Positions 17,085 through 26,089 are shown, numbered from the stretch's first letter. The stretch: 64,000 nt of DNA from Glacieibacterium sp038210595 (GCA_038210595.1 JBBQWN010000005.1:1-64000); one strand, 5' to 3'. Notes: generated by a model from the letters alone, not told the origin. Numbers and translations: made by a program.

Positions 17085-17930
17085 CTAGTTGGCGTCGTTG
17101 GCACCAAGTTCGAAGCGGCCCGCATAACGCTTTGTGATCCGCTCGACCGGCATTACCACGAAGATATCGGTGGTATTGAACTGGCGGTCAACGAACGCGC
17201 CGTCGCCGATCAACGCGCCGACGCGCAGGTAGCCCTTCACCAGCGGCGGCAGCGACTTGGACGCCAGCCGCGCGTCGAAACGGGTCGGGTCGAGCCGGTC
17301 CATCGGCACGAAATGTTCGGGCAGCGCACGCGCCCGCAAGCCCGGCGGCGCGAGGTGATTGTGGTAGAGGTAGCTCAGCTCGACCGCATGCATACCGGCA
17401 TCGGCCCCGTGCAGCGAGGCGCAACCGAACATATGGCCGATCGAGTGGGTCTGCAGATAGCTGGCGATCCCGCGCCACAGCAGGGTGATGGTTGTGTTGT
17501 TGCGGTAGTTGGCGGCGACGCAACTGCGTCCCAGCTCGAGCAGCTGGCCGCTGGACTTCGACGTCTCGATCAGCGGCGACAGGTCATACTCGCCGGCGGA
17601 GTAGAAGCCGCGGTTCAGTTCGGCGACGACTTGGCGGAGCAACCGATAGGTGCCGACGACATGCGGTTTCCCGGCGACGCCGTGGTCGATCACCAGCAGG
17701 TGATCGCAAACCGCGTCATAGTCGTCGATATCGCGGCGCGCTGCCGTCATCGCAGCCGTTGGCGCCGCTCCCATCTCGTCGTAGAAAATCTGGTAGCGCA
17801 GCGCCTGCGCGGCGGCGATTTCCTCGCTCGAGGTCGCCAGCCGGACATCAAGTTGGCCGGAGCGGTGAATGGACGGCGTCGCCGCCAGCCAGTCCGCCGC
17901 CACCGCCGTCGCCCGCATGCCGTGCGCCAT
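17085..17930 (-). CDS. GNAT-family acyltransferase, OlsB-like (ornithine lipid synthesis)
   Basis: 281 residues. The layout matches the family of L-ornithine N-acyltransferase OlsB (often called putative hemolysin): LRYQIFYDEM in the first third, then VVGTYRLL, LELGRSCV and the long region with HMFGCASLHG. OlsB makes lyso-ornithine lipid from ornithine and acyl-ACP. No olsA gene is adjacent, so the assignment rests on the family only. It lies 33 bases beyond the FrnE-like gene's start, in the same direction, and about 50 bases beyond the stop of the permease gene. Confidence 0.78.
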   Translation of the reverse strand: MAHGMRATAVAADWLAATPSIHRSGQLDVRLATSSEEIAAAQALRYQIFYDEMGAAPTAAMTAARRDIDDYDAVCDHLLVIDHGVAGKPHVVGTYRLLRQVVAELNRGFYSAGEYDLSPLIETSKSSGQLLELGRSCVAANYRNNTTITLLWRGIASYLQTHSIGHMFGCASLHGADAGMHAVELSYLYHNHLAPPGLRARALPEHFVPMDRLDPTRFDARLASKSLPPLVKGYLRVGALIGDGAFVDRQFNTTDIFVVMPVERITKRYAGRFELGANDAN

Positions 17931-17979
17931 TCATCCGCTCCTGCAGCCCCGGAATGTTACAGCGCCTAGACGAGAAATG

Positions 17980-19317
17980 TTACAGTGCGGCTTGGGCATC
18001 GTCAGCCCCTCGGGGCACGTCGGCAAGCCCGGCGCGCAGCATATAGAGGTAGAGAAGGATGCCCGGCAGCGCCGCCACGGTGGTCACCAGGTAGAAATTA
18101 ACGAAGCCCAGCCCCTCGATCATCGCGCCGGTCGTGGTGCCCTGAATGAAGCGCCCGAGGATCGACGCCGCCGCCGACAACAGCGCGAACTGCGTCGCGG
18201 TAAAGCGCAGATTGCACAGCGCCGACAGATACGCGACGACCGCAACGCCGCCGATACCGCTGCAGAAATTCTCGAAACCGATGGTGAACGCGAGCAGCGG
18301 CGTCGAGTGGCCCGCCGCGGCGAGCGCGGCAAAACTCAGGTTCGAAACGCCCATCAGGATCAGACTGATCAGCACGGCACGCTTCATGCCCAGCCGCGTG
18401 TAAAGTATCCCGCCCACGAAGATGCCGACCAGGAACGCAACCGCGCCCATGCCGACATCGAACACCGCGATCTCGTCGTTCGAGAACTTCAGGCTGTCCA
18501 GCAGCAGCCGAACGGTGAGGTTGGCGAGCGTATCCCCGATCTTGTGGATCAGGATGAAGGCCAGCACGATCCTCGCCCCGCTGCGGGTGAAGAAGTCGGC
18601 AAGCGGGCCGAGCACAGCGACCTTCAGCGCGGCAAGGCCGGTAGGGGCGTTCGGCCCGGCGGGTTCGGGCGCACGCCGCGGCTCGCCCATCACCAGGCCG
18701 GCGATCATCGCGGGCAGCGCGAACACCGCGCAGGCGATATAGGCGACGCTCCACCCGGCGCGCGCCGCGAGGAAGAGCGCCAGTCCCGCCGCCAGCGTCG
18801 AGCCGATCCGCCAGCCATACTGCGACATGCCCGAGCCGACCCCGAGCTGCTCGGCGCTGAGCAGTTCGATGCGGTAGCCATCGATGACGATATCATAGGT
18901 CGCCCCGGCAAAGGCGACGAACAACGTCGCCGCGACGGTCAGCCCCAGCGAGGTCTTCGGATCGACGAGCCCGAGGCAGACCACGGCGATGATGACCAGC
19001 GCGCCAACGACCAACAGCCACGCCCGGCGCTGCCCCAGCGCGCGGCTGAGCCATGGCACCGGCGCACGGTCGACGATTGGAGCCCATAAGAACTTCAGAT
19101 TATAGAGCAGGAAGGCGAGCGCGAACGCGGTCACCGCCTTCTTGTCGATGCCCGACTGGGCCAGCCGCGTCGTCAGCGTCGCCGCGATCATCGTGAAGGG
19201 AAACCCGGACGATACGCCCAGCGCGAGCGCGGCTAGCGGCGCCGGCTCGGCATAGGGCCGGATGCCGGCGGGCAGGGCATCGCGCCAAGTGGCGGCGGCG
19301 GGAGCGGCAGTCATCAT
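17980..19317 (-). CDS. MFS permease, AmpG-like
   Basis: 445 residues with about 12 membrane segments. The start of the membrane domain (LALGVSSGFPFTMIAATLT) and KFLWAPIVDR are typical of the AmpG/acetyl-CoA-transporter branch of the major facilitator family; AmpG imports muropeptides for wall recycling. Second AmpG-like signs are FAGATYDIVIDGYRIE and SQYGWRIGS. No beta-lactamase or wall-recycling gene is adjacent, so the substrate is inferred. It is divergent from the Rieske oxygenase gene. Confidence 0.8.
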   Translation of the reverse strand: MMTAAPAAATWRDALPAGIRPYAEPAPLAALALGVSSGFPFTMIAATLTTRLAQSGIDKKAVTAFALAFLLYNLKFLWAPIVDRAPVPWLSRALGQRRAWLLVVGALVIIAVVCLGLVDPKTSLGLTVAATLFVAFAGATYDIVIDGYRIELLSAEQLGVGSGMSQYGWRIGSTLAAGLALFLAARAGWSVAYIACAVFALPAMIAGLVMGEPRRAPEPAGPNAPTGLAALKVAVLGPLADFFTRSGARIVLAFILIHKIGDTLANLTVRLLLDSLKFSNDEIAVFDVGMGAVAFLVGIFVGGILYTRLGMKRAVLISLILMGVSNLSFAALAAAGHSTPLLAFTIGFENFCSGIGGVAVVAYLSALCNLRFTATQFALLSAAASILGRFIQGTTTGAMIEGLGFVNFYLVTTVAALPGILLYLYMLRAGLADVPRGADDAQAAL

Positions 19318-19407
19318 GAGACCCTAGCAGCCCCGTCGCGGCTGGCCAGAGTCCGCCGTGCACGCGACCGGTTCACGCCCGCGTCAATCGGGCGTATCGT
19401 GCCGCCG

Positions 19408-20568
19408 ATGAACGCGCAGACGCCCTTCCGCCGCCCGACGCCGGGCCAACTCGCGCTGGCCGAGGCGATGCCGGCCGCGGCGCTGGCCGGTCGCGGCGTC
19501 GAGATCACCTCGACGATCCCGGCGAGCGTCTACACCGACACAGCGCGCTTCGCCGCCGAGCGTGCGCGGCTGTTCGAGGCAATGCCGGTGCCCGTCGCCC
19601 CGTCGGCGCTGCTGCCCCGCGCCGGCATGAGCGTCACGCACGACGGCTTCGGCGTGCCGGTCCTGCTGACCCGCGACAAGGACCGGCAGGTCCGCGCCTT
19701 TCTCAACGTCTGCCGCCACCGCGGGACAAGGCTGGTCGAGGCGAGCGAGCCGACCGACACCCCGCGCCTCGTCTGCCCCTACCACGCCTGGACCTACAAG
19801 CTCGACGGCAGCCTCACGGGCCTGCCCCGCCCGGAGACCTTCCCCGGCCTCGACAAGGGCGCGCGCGGGCTGGTCGAGCTGCCGAGCCGCGAGGCGGGCG
19901 GGCTGATCTGGGTCGGGCTGCAGGCCAGCCGCGACTATGACTTCAGCCTTGCTGAAGGCCCGCTGGCAGCGGACTTCGACGCGCTCGGGTTCGCCGACCA
20001 GCACCTCTACGCCCGCAAGACGCACGCGGTCGCATCGAACTGGAAGCTGATCATGGACGCCTTCCTGGAAAGCTACCACGTCACCCGGCTGCACGCCGAC
20101 ACGATCGGCAAGTTCTTCCAGGACGGGGTAACGACCGGCGATACCATCGGCCCGCACGCGCGCTCGGCGGTCGGGCGCGCGGAAAAGCTCGAGGGCATCG
20201 ACTGGGCCGACTGGGGCGCACTGAGGAAGACCGTCACCTTCGCCTATCAGCTGTTGCCCGGCACGGTGATCGTCGCGTCGCCCGATTACATCAACATCAT
20301 GACGCTGATGCCCCAGGCGGTCGACCGCACCCTGGTCGAGGACTTCATGCTGATCCCCGCGGCGCCGGCCACCGATAAGGCGGAGGCGCACTGGGCGCGC
20401 AGCTGGGCGCTGCTCGACGGCGGCGTGTTCGCGGGCGAGGATTTCCGCGCCGCTGCGCTCGGCCAGCAGGGCCTGTCGTCGGGTGCCGTCGACCACGTCC
20501 TGCTCGGCGGGCTGGAGCAGGGGGTGAAACGTTTCCACGACACGATCGACGCCCTGCTAACCGGTTGA
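19408..20568 (+). CDS. Rieske non-heme iron oxygenase, alpha subunit
   Basis: 386 residues from the ATG. The [2Fe-2S] Rieske domain shows CRHRG (about residue 100) and CPYHAWTYKLDG (about 125), the C-x-H and C-x2-H ligands. The catalytic domain has the mononuclear iron ligands in ESYHVTRLHAD near residue 220. Such enzymes hydroxylate aromatic rings or N-methyl groups. No beta subunit, ferredoxin or reductase lies next to it, so electron donor and substrate are unknown. Confidence 0.88.
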   Translation: MNAQTPFRRPTPGQLALAEAMPAAALAGRGVEITSTIPASVYTDTARFAAERARLFEAMPVPVAPSALLPRAGMSVTHDGFGVPVLLTRDKDRQVRAFLNVCRHRGTRLVEASEPTDTPRLVCPYHAWTYKLDGSLTGLPRPETFPGLDKGARGLVELPSREAGGLIWVGLQASRDYDFSLAEGPLAADFDALGFADQHLYARKTHAVASNWKLIMDAFLESYHVTRLHADTIGKFFQDGVTTGDTIGPHARSAVGRAEKLEGIDWADWGALRKTVTFAYQLLPGTVIVASPDYINIMTLMPQAVDRTLVEDFMLIPAAPATDKAEAHWARSWALLDGGVFAGEDFRAAALGQQGLSSGAVDHVLLGGLEQGVKRFHDTIDALLTG

Positions 20569-20572
20569 GACC

Positions 20573-20597
20573 GGAACCAGTCGGTCCAAAAACTGTT
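20573..20597 (+). promoter_or_regulatory. candidate EcfG (general stress) promoter for csbD
   Basis: GGAAC at 20573-20577 followed, after 16 bases, by TGTT at 20594-20597. The known alphaproteobacterial EcfG pattern is GGAAC-N16/17-CGTT, so this differs by one base. It sits just after the Rieske gene and about 50 bases before csbD, a typical stress-regulon member. Confidence 0.5.
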
Positions 20598-20645
20598 CTT
20601 CTGACAACGCGCGGCATGTCGCCGACGCGGTCCGAGGAGGCTTTC

Positions 20646-20828
20646 ATGGGTGAGTTCACCGAGAACGTTAAGGGCATGACCAACGAGGCGGTCGGCAACG
20701 TCAAGCAGGGCCTCGGCAACCTTACCGACAGCGAGCGTCTCAAGCGCGAAGGCGAGGCCCAGGAGGCCAAGGGCGAAGCCCAGTACATCAAGGGCGACGT
20801 CGAAGGTGCCCTCGGCGACGACATCTAG
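20646..20828 (+). CDS. CsbD family stress protein
   Basis: 60 residues, all hydrophilic and predicted helical, in the CsbD pattern: ENVKGMTNEAVGNVKQGLGN, then KREGEAQEAKGEAQ and a GDVEGALGD end. CsbD-like proteins are strongly induced in the general stress response of many bacteria, but their molecular function is not known. An AGGAGG ribosome binding site lies six bases before the ATG. It is flanked by an EcfG-like promoter and a strong terminator, so it looks like a single-gene unit. Confidence 0.92.
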   Translation: MGEFTENVKGMTNEAVGNVKQGLGNLTDSERLKREGEAQEAKGEAQYIKGDVEGALGDDI

Positions 20829-20850
20829 ACCGTCGCGTCTCGAACGATCC

Positions 20851-20884
20851 GGGCTGCCGCTCCTCAAGGGGCGGCAGCCCTTTT
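20851..20884 (+). terminator. rho-independent terminator after csbD
   Basis: A perfect 10-base stem, GGGCTGCCGC (20851-20860) with GCGGCAGCCC (20871-20880), a 10-base loop and then TTTT. It begins 22 bases after the csbD stop codon and is the clearest intrinsic terminator in the window. Confidence 0.9.
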
Positions 20885-20924
20885 CATATCGGCGCCCGTG
20901 GCCGCGCCCGGTTTCCGCTTGACC

Positions 20925-22205
20925 ATGAAACCAGTCGCCCGCCAGTGGGCGGCCATGACCCGGAACCTCACCCGCTACATCCTGATCGCGCTGGTTCTCG
21001 GCATCGCAACGGGCTGGGCGATCAACGCCTTCGCGGCCAGCCCCGAGCAGTCGAAGGCGATCGCCGGCTATCTCGGCATCGTCACCGACGTGTTCCTGCG
21101 CCTGATCAAGATGATCATCGCGCCGCTGGTGCTGGCGACTTTGGTCACCGGCATCGCGCACATGGGGCAGGAAGCGGCGATCGGCCGGATGTTCGGGCGG
21201 ACGCTGGCGTGGTTCATCGTCGCCAGCCTGGTGTCGCTGACGCTCGGGCTGGTCATGGTCAACCTGCTGCAGCCCGGCGTCGGCGTCGGGCTGCCGCTGC
21301 CGCCGGCCGATGCCGCGAGCGGCGTCGCCAGCACCGGCTTCGACCTCAAGACCTTCGTCAGCCACGTCGTGCCGAAATCGATCTTCGAGGCGATGAGCAC
21401 CAACGAAGTGCTGCAGATCGTCGTCTTTTCGATGTTCGCCGGCATCGGCCTGACCGCCATCGGCGAGCAGGGCCGGCCGATCGTCCGCGGTCTCGACGCG
21501 CTGGTGCACCTGATGCTGAAGATCACCGGCTATGTGATGAACGTCGCGCCGTTCGCGGTGTTCGCCGCGGTTGCCGCCTCGATCAGCGTCAACGGGCTGG
21601 AGATCATCGTCACGTTCGCGCGCTTCATGGGCGGCTTCTATGCCGCGCTGGCGATCCTGTGGCTGCTGCTGATCGCCGCCGGGGCGAGCGTCATCGGGTT
21701 CGCGCCGGTGGTCCGTCTGCTGCGCGCCATCCGCGAGCCGTTCCTGATCACCTTTGCCACCGCCTCGTCGGAGGCGAGCTACCCCAAGCTGCTGGAGGCG
21801 CTGGCGAAATACGGCGTGCCGCCGCGCATTGCGTCGTTCGTGCTGCCTCTCGGCTATTCGTTCAACCTCGACGGCTCGATGATGTACTGCAGCTTCGCCT
21901 CGATCTTCATCGCTCAGGCCTACGGCATTGACCTCAGCCTGGGGCAGGAGATCGGCATGCTGCTGCTGCTGATGGTCACGTCGAAGGGCATTGCCGGGGT
22001 GCCGCGCGCCAGCCTGGTGGTGATCACCGCGACGCTGCCGTTCTTCAACATCCCGGAAGCCGGCGTGCTGCTGATCCTCGCCATCGATCATTTCCTCGAC
22101 ATGGGGCGCAGCGCCACGAACGTGATTGGCAATGCCATCGCCACGGCGGTAGTCTCGCACTGGGAGGGCGAACGTGCGCCCGCCGCAGCAGGGTCGCCCG
22201 CATGA
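20925..22205 (+). CDS. dicarboxylate/amino acid:cation symporter (DAACS family)
   Basis: 426 residues from the ATG at 20925; an ATG at 20955 is equally plausible and neither has a strong ribosome binding site. Family motifs are clear: the HP1-like segment TASSEASYPKLLEAL, the helix-7 motif FNLDGSMMYCSFASIFIAQ, and near the end IDHFLDMGRSATNVIGN. Members (GltP, DctA) import glutamate, aspartate or C4-dicarboxylates with protons or sodium. Its stop overlaps the next gene's ATG by four bases. Confidence 0.92.
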   Translation: MKPVARQWAAMTRNLTRYILIALVLGIATGWAINAFAASPEQSKAIAGYLGIVTDVFLRLIKMIIAPLVLATLVTGIAHMGQEAAIGRMFGRTLAWFIVASLVSLTLGLVMVNLLQPGVGVGLPLPPADAASGVASTGFDLKTFVSHVVPKSIFEAMSTNEVLQIVVFSMFAGIGLTAIGEQGRPIVRGLDALVHLMLKITGYVMNVAPFAVFAAVAASISVNGLEIIVTFARFMGGFYAALAILWLLLIAAGASVIGFAPVVRLLRAIREPFLITFATASSEASYPKLLEALAKYGVPPRIASFVLPLGYSFNLDGSMMYCSFASIFIAQAYGIDLSLGQEIGMLLLLMVTSKGIAGVPRASLVVITATLPFFNIPEAGVLLILAIDHFLDMGRSATNVIGNAIATAVVSHWEGERAPAAAGSPA

Positions 22206-23674
22206 CCGACCATTTCGACGTCCTGATCGTCGGTGCCGGCCTGTCGGGCATCGGTGCCGCCTGGCATCTGCAGGACAAGTGCCCAGGGAAGTCCTACGTC
22301 ATCCTGGAGGGGCGCGCCGCGATCGGCGGGACGTGGGACCTGTTCCGCTACCCCGGCATCCGCTCCGACAGCGACATGTATACGCTCGGCTACAACTTCC
22401 GCCCGTGGCGCGAGGCGAAGGCGATTGCCGACGGCCCGTCGATCCTGAACTATGTCCGCGACACCGCGCGCGAGGCGGACATCGAGCGGCACATCCGCTT
22501 CAACCATCGGGTGAAGTCGGCCGACTGGTCGACCGCGGAAGCGCGCTGGACAGTGGTGTCGGAGGCGAACGGCGAGACGCGCACCGTTACCGCCAACTTC
22601 GTCATGCTGTGCAGCGGCTATTACAATTACGCCGCGGGCTACACGCCCGAATGGCCGGGCATGGCGGCGTTCGCGGGCCGAATCGTGCACCCGCAGTTCT
22701 GGCCGGCGGACCTCGATTATGCCGGCAAGCGCGTCGTCGTCATCGGCAGCGGCGCGACCGCGGTGACTTTGGTGCCGGAGATGGCGCGGACCGCCGCGCA
22801 GGTGACGATGCTGCAGCGCAGCCCGACCTATGTCGTGTCGCGCCCCGCCGCCGACGGCATTGCCGACTGGCTGCGCCGCCACCTGCCGGCCGGCCTCGCC
22901 TACCGCCTGGTGCGGTTCAAGAACGTCTCGTTGGGGGCGCTGTTCTTCAACATGGCGCGCAACAAGCCCGCCAAGGTGAAGGAACGCCTGATCGGCATGG
23001 TCCGCGAGCAGCTCGGCCCCGATTACGATGTCGATACCCACTTCACGCCGCGCTACAACCCTTGGGACCAGCGCCTGTGCCTGGTGCCCGACGCCGACCT
23101 GTTCGAGGCGATCAAGGCGGGCCGCGCCGACGTCGTGACCGATACGATCGAGACCTTCACCGCGACCGGCCTGCGCCTTGCCTCGGGCAAGGAATTGCCC
23201 GCCGACATCATCGTCACCGCCACCGGTCTCGACATGCAGCTGGCCGGCGGCATGAGCTTCAGCGTCGACGGCGTGCCCGCCGACCTGACCCAGGCGCTCA
23301 GCTACAAGGGCATGATGTTCAGCGACGTGCCCAACCTCGCCTCCACCTTTGGCTACACCAACGCCAGCTGGACATTGAAGGCCGACCTGACATCCGAATA
23401 TGTCTGCCGCCTGCTGAACACCATGGACGCCCGCGGCATGCGCCAGTGCACGCCTGTCCGCGGCGGCGCGGCGATGGACCCCGCCCCGTTCCTGGATTTC
23501 AGCAGCGGCTATGTCGCGCGCGGCGTCGGGCGCTTCCCGAAACAGGGCGTCGAGAAGCCGTGGCGCGTCGACCAGAGCTATATGAAGGACCTGATGACCA
23601 TCCGCTACGGCAAGGTGGATGACGGGCGGATGGCGTTCACGAACCCGGTGGTGCGGGAGCGGGTGGCGGCTTGA
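22202..23674 (+). CDS. Baeyer-Villiger-type flavin monooxygenase
   Basis: 490 residues. FAD site GAGLSGIGAAWHL is at about residues 11-23, GGTWDLFRYPGIRSDSDMY follows, and the NADPH site is VVVIGSGATA near 175-184. The Baeyer-Villiger fingerprint FxGxxxHxxxW(P) is present as FAGRIVHPQFWP just before it. These enzymes insert oxygen next to a ketone, making esters or lactones, with FAD and NADPH; the natural substrate is unknown. The ATG overlaps the symporter stop, so the two may be co-expressed. Confidence 0.9.
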   Translation: MTDHFDVLIVGAGLSGIGAAWHLQDKCPGKSYVILEGRAAIGGTWDLFRYPGIRSDSDMYTLGYNFRPWREAKAIADGPSILNYVRDTAREADIERHIRFNHRVKSADWSTAEARWTVVSEANGETRTVTANFVMLCSGYYNYAAGYTPEWPGMAAFAGRIVHPQFWPADLDYAGKRVVVIGSGATAVTLVPEMARTAAQVTMLQRSPTYVVSRPAADGIADWLRRHLPAGLAYRLVRFKNVSLGALFFNMARNKPAKVKERLIGMVREQLGPDYDVDTHFTPRYNPWDQRLCLVPDADLFEAIKAGRADVVTDTIETFTATGLRLASGKELPADIIVTATGLDMQLAGGMSFSVDGVPADLTQALSYKGMMFSDVPNLASTFGYTNASWTLKADLTSEYVCRLLNTMDARGMRQCTPVRGGAAMDPAPFLDFSSGYVARGVGRFPKQGVEKPWRVDQSYMKDLMTIRYGKVDDGRMAFTNPVVRERVAA

Positions 23675-23697
23675 AGCGGCATCGCCCACGCCACCAC

Positions 23698-23752
23698 ACC
23701 GACCCTCCCCACTCTACGTTCGCTGAAGATGCTCACGTGGGGGGAGGGGGAC
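23698..23752. repeat. GC-rich palindromic intergenic repeat, copy 2
   Basis: Arms CCCTCCCC and GGGGGAGGGGG enclose CTCTACGTTCGCTGAAG and GCTCACGTG. Reverse-complemented, it matches the copy at 6373-6426 with only small gaps. It follows the monooxygenase stop by about 24 bases. Confidence 0.75.
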
Positions 23753-23768
23753 GTTTGCGCCCGCTTCC

Positions 23769-23822
23769 CCCTCCCCCCACCGGGCGCAGCCCGGTAGAGT
23801 GGGGAGGGACGGGGTGGGGGTG
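23769..23822. repeat. GC-rich palindromic repeat, variant copy next to DUF559
   Basis: It uses the same kind of outer arms (CCCTCCCCCC and GGGGAGGGACGGGG), but the centre is a different perfect hairpin, ACCGGGC-GCA-GCCCGGT. Its right end runs straight into the start of the DUF559 frame. A related GGGGTGGGGGTT tract occurs just after that gene (24174-24187). Confidence 0.7.
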
Positions 23823-23825
23823 TTC

Positions 23826-24170
23826 GTGCGCGACGCCAGGCTGATTGCGAGAGCGCAGACGATGCGGCGCGAGGCAACGCCGCCGGAGCGCGCGCTGTGG
23901 CGGGTGCTGCGGGCGCCGCCGTTCGACGGGCTGCACTTCCGGCGGCAGGTGCCGTTCGGGTCGCGGTACATCGCGGACTTTGCCTCGCACCGCGCGCGGA
24001 TCGTCATCGAAGCGGACGGGCGGTCGCACGATCTGACCGAGGTTGCCGATGCCGCGCGGACCCGGTGGTTCGAAGGCGAGGGCTACCGGGTATTCCGTTT
24101 GTCGAACGCGGCGATCGTGGATCCGAACCATGATCTCGCGGGGACCTTGGCGAGCTGGTTCGGAGTTTGA
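23826..24170 (+). CDS. DUF559 domain protein (VSR/restriction-endonuclease-like fold)
   Basis: 114 residues from a GTG; a GTG two codons earlier is equally possible. The family pattern is complete: RREATPPERALWRVLR, then FRRQVPFGSRYIADFA with the Asp, IVIEADGRSHD with the Glu, and RWFEGEGYRVFRLSN. DUF559 resembles very-short-patch-repair endonucleases, so a nuclease activity is possible but untested as far as I know. The open frame runs upstream into the palindromic repeat, which therefore supplies its leader or even its start. Confidence 0.82.
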   Translation: MRDARLIARAQTMRREATPPERALWRVLRAPPFDGLHFRRQVPFGSRYIADFASHRARIVIEADGRSHDLTEVADAARTRWFEGEGYRVFRLSNAAIVDPNHDLAGTLASWFGV

Positions 24171-24197
24171 GCGCGGGGTGGGGGTTCTTGGCGGACC

Positions 24198-25112
24198 CTA
24201 AACCTCAATCACCCACGTCCGCGCACAGAACTCACAGTCCACCCGCACCTTGCCGTCGTCGCCGCGCATCTCCGCCCGCTCGGCCTCGGGGAACTTGCCC
24301 AGCACGCTGGCGATGTGGGCCGGGGAGCAACGGCAGCCGCGGGCCGGGGCAATGCCTTCCACGACGCGGACCTGCTCCTCGTGGAACAGGCGCCACAGCA
24401 GGGTTTCGGCGCTGAGGCCGGGGTCGGTGAGTTCGGCGTCGCTCACCGTCGCGGTGAGCGCCACGACATGCTCCCAGTCCGGGTGGGCGCGGCCTTCCTC
24501 GATGGCGACCGACAGGCGCTCGCCGCCGATCTCGGAGCGGGCGAGGTGCTGGACGAGGATGCCGCCGGCGATCCAGCCGGCCGCCGCGCTGCCGCCGACG
24601 CCGACCCGGACCAGCGTCGGCAGCTGCTCCGAGCCTTCGAAATAGCCGGTGATCGCGTCGCTGAGCGACTGGCCCTCCAGCGGCACGATGCCCTGGTAGC
24701 GTTCGGTGCCGTCGGTCGGCTCCAGCGTGATCGCCAGGTGGCCGGTGCCGAACAGGCCGGGCAGGCTCATGCCGCCGGGGATGACCGCGTCGCGGTCAAA
24801 GCGGACATAGCCGCGGACCTGGCCGCCGCGATAATCGCACACCAGCAGGTCGACCGCGCCGCCCGACGACTGGGCCTGCAGCGTCAGCTGCGCCGCGCCG
24901 TCCTGCAGCGTGCCGCCGAGCAGCGCGGTCAGTGTCAGCGCCTCCGCCAGCAAACGGGCGACCGGGTCCGGGTAGGCGTGCGCCGCGAGCACCGCGTTCA
25001 GCGCCGCATCCAGCCGCACGACACGGCCGCGGACGTTGCGGGCGGCGACGGAGAAGCCGAGGCTGCGGTCGGCGGCGGGGGCGAGGCCTTCGGTCGGGGT
25101 ATCGGTCAGCAT
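24198..25112 (-). CDS. hslO: Hsp33 redox-regulated chaperone
   Basis: 304 residues from the ATG at 25112. The C-terminal redox switch has the four zinc cysteines, CRC near residue 260 and CEFC near 295. On oxidative stress Hsp33 loses zinc, forms disulfides and holds unfolding proteins in the cytoplasm. It starts 19 bases after the argF stop on the same strand, and the hslO-argF-argD order suggests one transcript; this arrangement is common in alphaproteobacteria. Confidence 0.95.
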   Translation of the reverse strand: MLTDTPTEGLAPAADRSLGFSVAARNVRGRVVRLDAALNAVLAAHAYPDPVARLLAEALTLTALLGGTLQDGAAQLTLQAQSSGGAVDLLVCDYRGGQVRGYVRFDRDAVIPGGMSLPGLFGTGHLAITLEPTDGTERYQGIVPLEGQSLSDAITGYFEGSEQLPTLVRVGVGGSAAAGWIAGGILVQHLARSEIGGERLSVAIEEGRAHPDWEHVVALTATVSDAELTDPGLSAETLLWRLFHEEQVRVVEGIAPARGCRCSPAHIASVLGKFPEAERAEMRGDDGKVRVDCEFCARTWVIEV

Positions 25113-25131
25113 AGCGGCCCCATATGGGCGC

Positions 25132-26061
25132 TCAGCCGATTTTCCCAAGGCACCACAGCAGGATCGCCTTCTGGACGTGCAGGCGGTTCTCGGCCTCGTC
25201 CCACACCGCCGATTGCGGGCCGTCGATGACCGCGTCGGTGACCTCGTCGCCGCGGTGGGCGGGGAGGCAGTGGAGGAACACCGCGTTCGGCTCGGCCGCC
25301 GCCATCAGTTCGGGGGTGACGCGGAACGGCATCATCGCCTCGATCTTGTCGCGGGTCTCGTCCTGGCCCATCGACACCCAGGTGTCGGTGGCGACGACCT
25401 GCGCGCCCTCCACCGCCTCCGTCGCCTTGCGCACCACGTCGAGCGAGCCGCCGCGCGCGCACGCCGTCGCCATCACCGCCTGGTCGGGGTCGTAGCCGTG
25501 CGGGACGCCGAGCCTGAGGTCGAAATCCATCACCGACGCCGCCTCGATCAGCGAATGCGCCATGTTGTTGCCGTCGCCGAGCCAGGCCCAGCACGTCCCC
25601 TCGACCGGCTGCCCGAGCCGTTCCTCGACGGTCATCAGATCGGCCATTGCCTGGCACGGATGGCCGAGGTCGGTCAGGCCGTTGATCACCGGCACCTGCG
25701 CCGCCTCGGCCAGCGCCTCGACCGTCTCGTGCTTGTCCGACCGCAGCATGATGCAATCGACGAAGCGGCTCATCACCCGCGCGGTATCGGCGATGGTCTC
25801 GCCGCGCCCGAGCTGCATGTCGCCGGAGCTGCTGACGATCGCCGAGCCGCCAAGCTGGCGCATGCCGATGTCGAAGCTGAAGCGGGTGCGCGTCGACGGC
25901 TTCTCGAAGATCATCGCGAGGTTGTGGCCGGCGAGCGGCGCGTCGTCGTCGGGCCTTCCCTTGGGGTAGCCGGCGCGCGCCGCCTTGCGCCGGTGCGCCT
26001 CGTCGAGGATCGCCCTGAGCGCGGCGCGGCCGGGCGTCGCCAGATCGAGGAAGTGCCTCAC
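25132..26061 (-). CDS. argF: ornithine carbamoyltransferase
   Basis: 309 residues from a GTG (start read as MRHFLDLATP), the usual length; an ATG 22 codons upstream would overlap argD and adds unconserved residues. Carbamoyl-phosphate binding motif EKPSTRTRFSF, ornithine-binding DGNNMAHS and the HCLPAHRGDEV motif are all present. It makes citrulline in arginine synthesis. It lies between argD and hslO. Confidence 0.95.
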   Translation of the reverse strand: MRHFLDLATPGRAALRAILDEAHRRKAARAGYPKGRPDDDAPLAGHNLAMIFEKPSTRTRFSFDIGMRQLGGSAIVSSSGDMQLGRGETIADTARVMSRFVDCIMLRSDKHETVEALAEAAQVPVINGLTDLGHPCQAMADLMTVEERLGQPVEGTCWAWLGDGNNMAHSLIEAASVMDFDLRLGVPHGYDPDQAVMATACARGGSLDVVRKATEAVEGAQVVATDTWVSMGQDETRDKIEAMMPFRVTPELMAAAEPNAVFLHCLPAHRGDEVTDAVIDGPQSAVWDEAENRLHVQKAILLWCLGKIG

Positions 26062-26089
26062 GCCAGTCGCTTTCGCAGAAACAGCGGCA

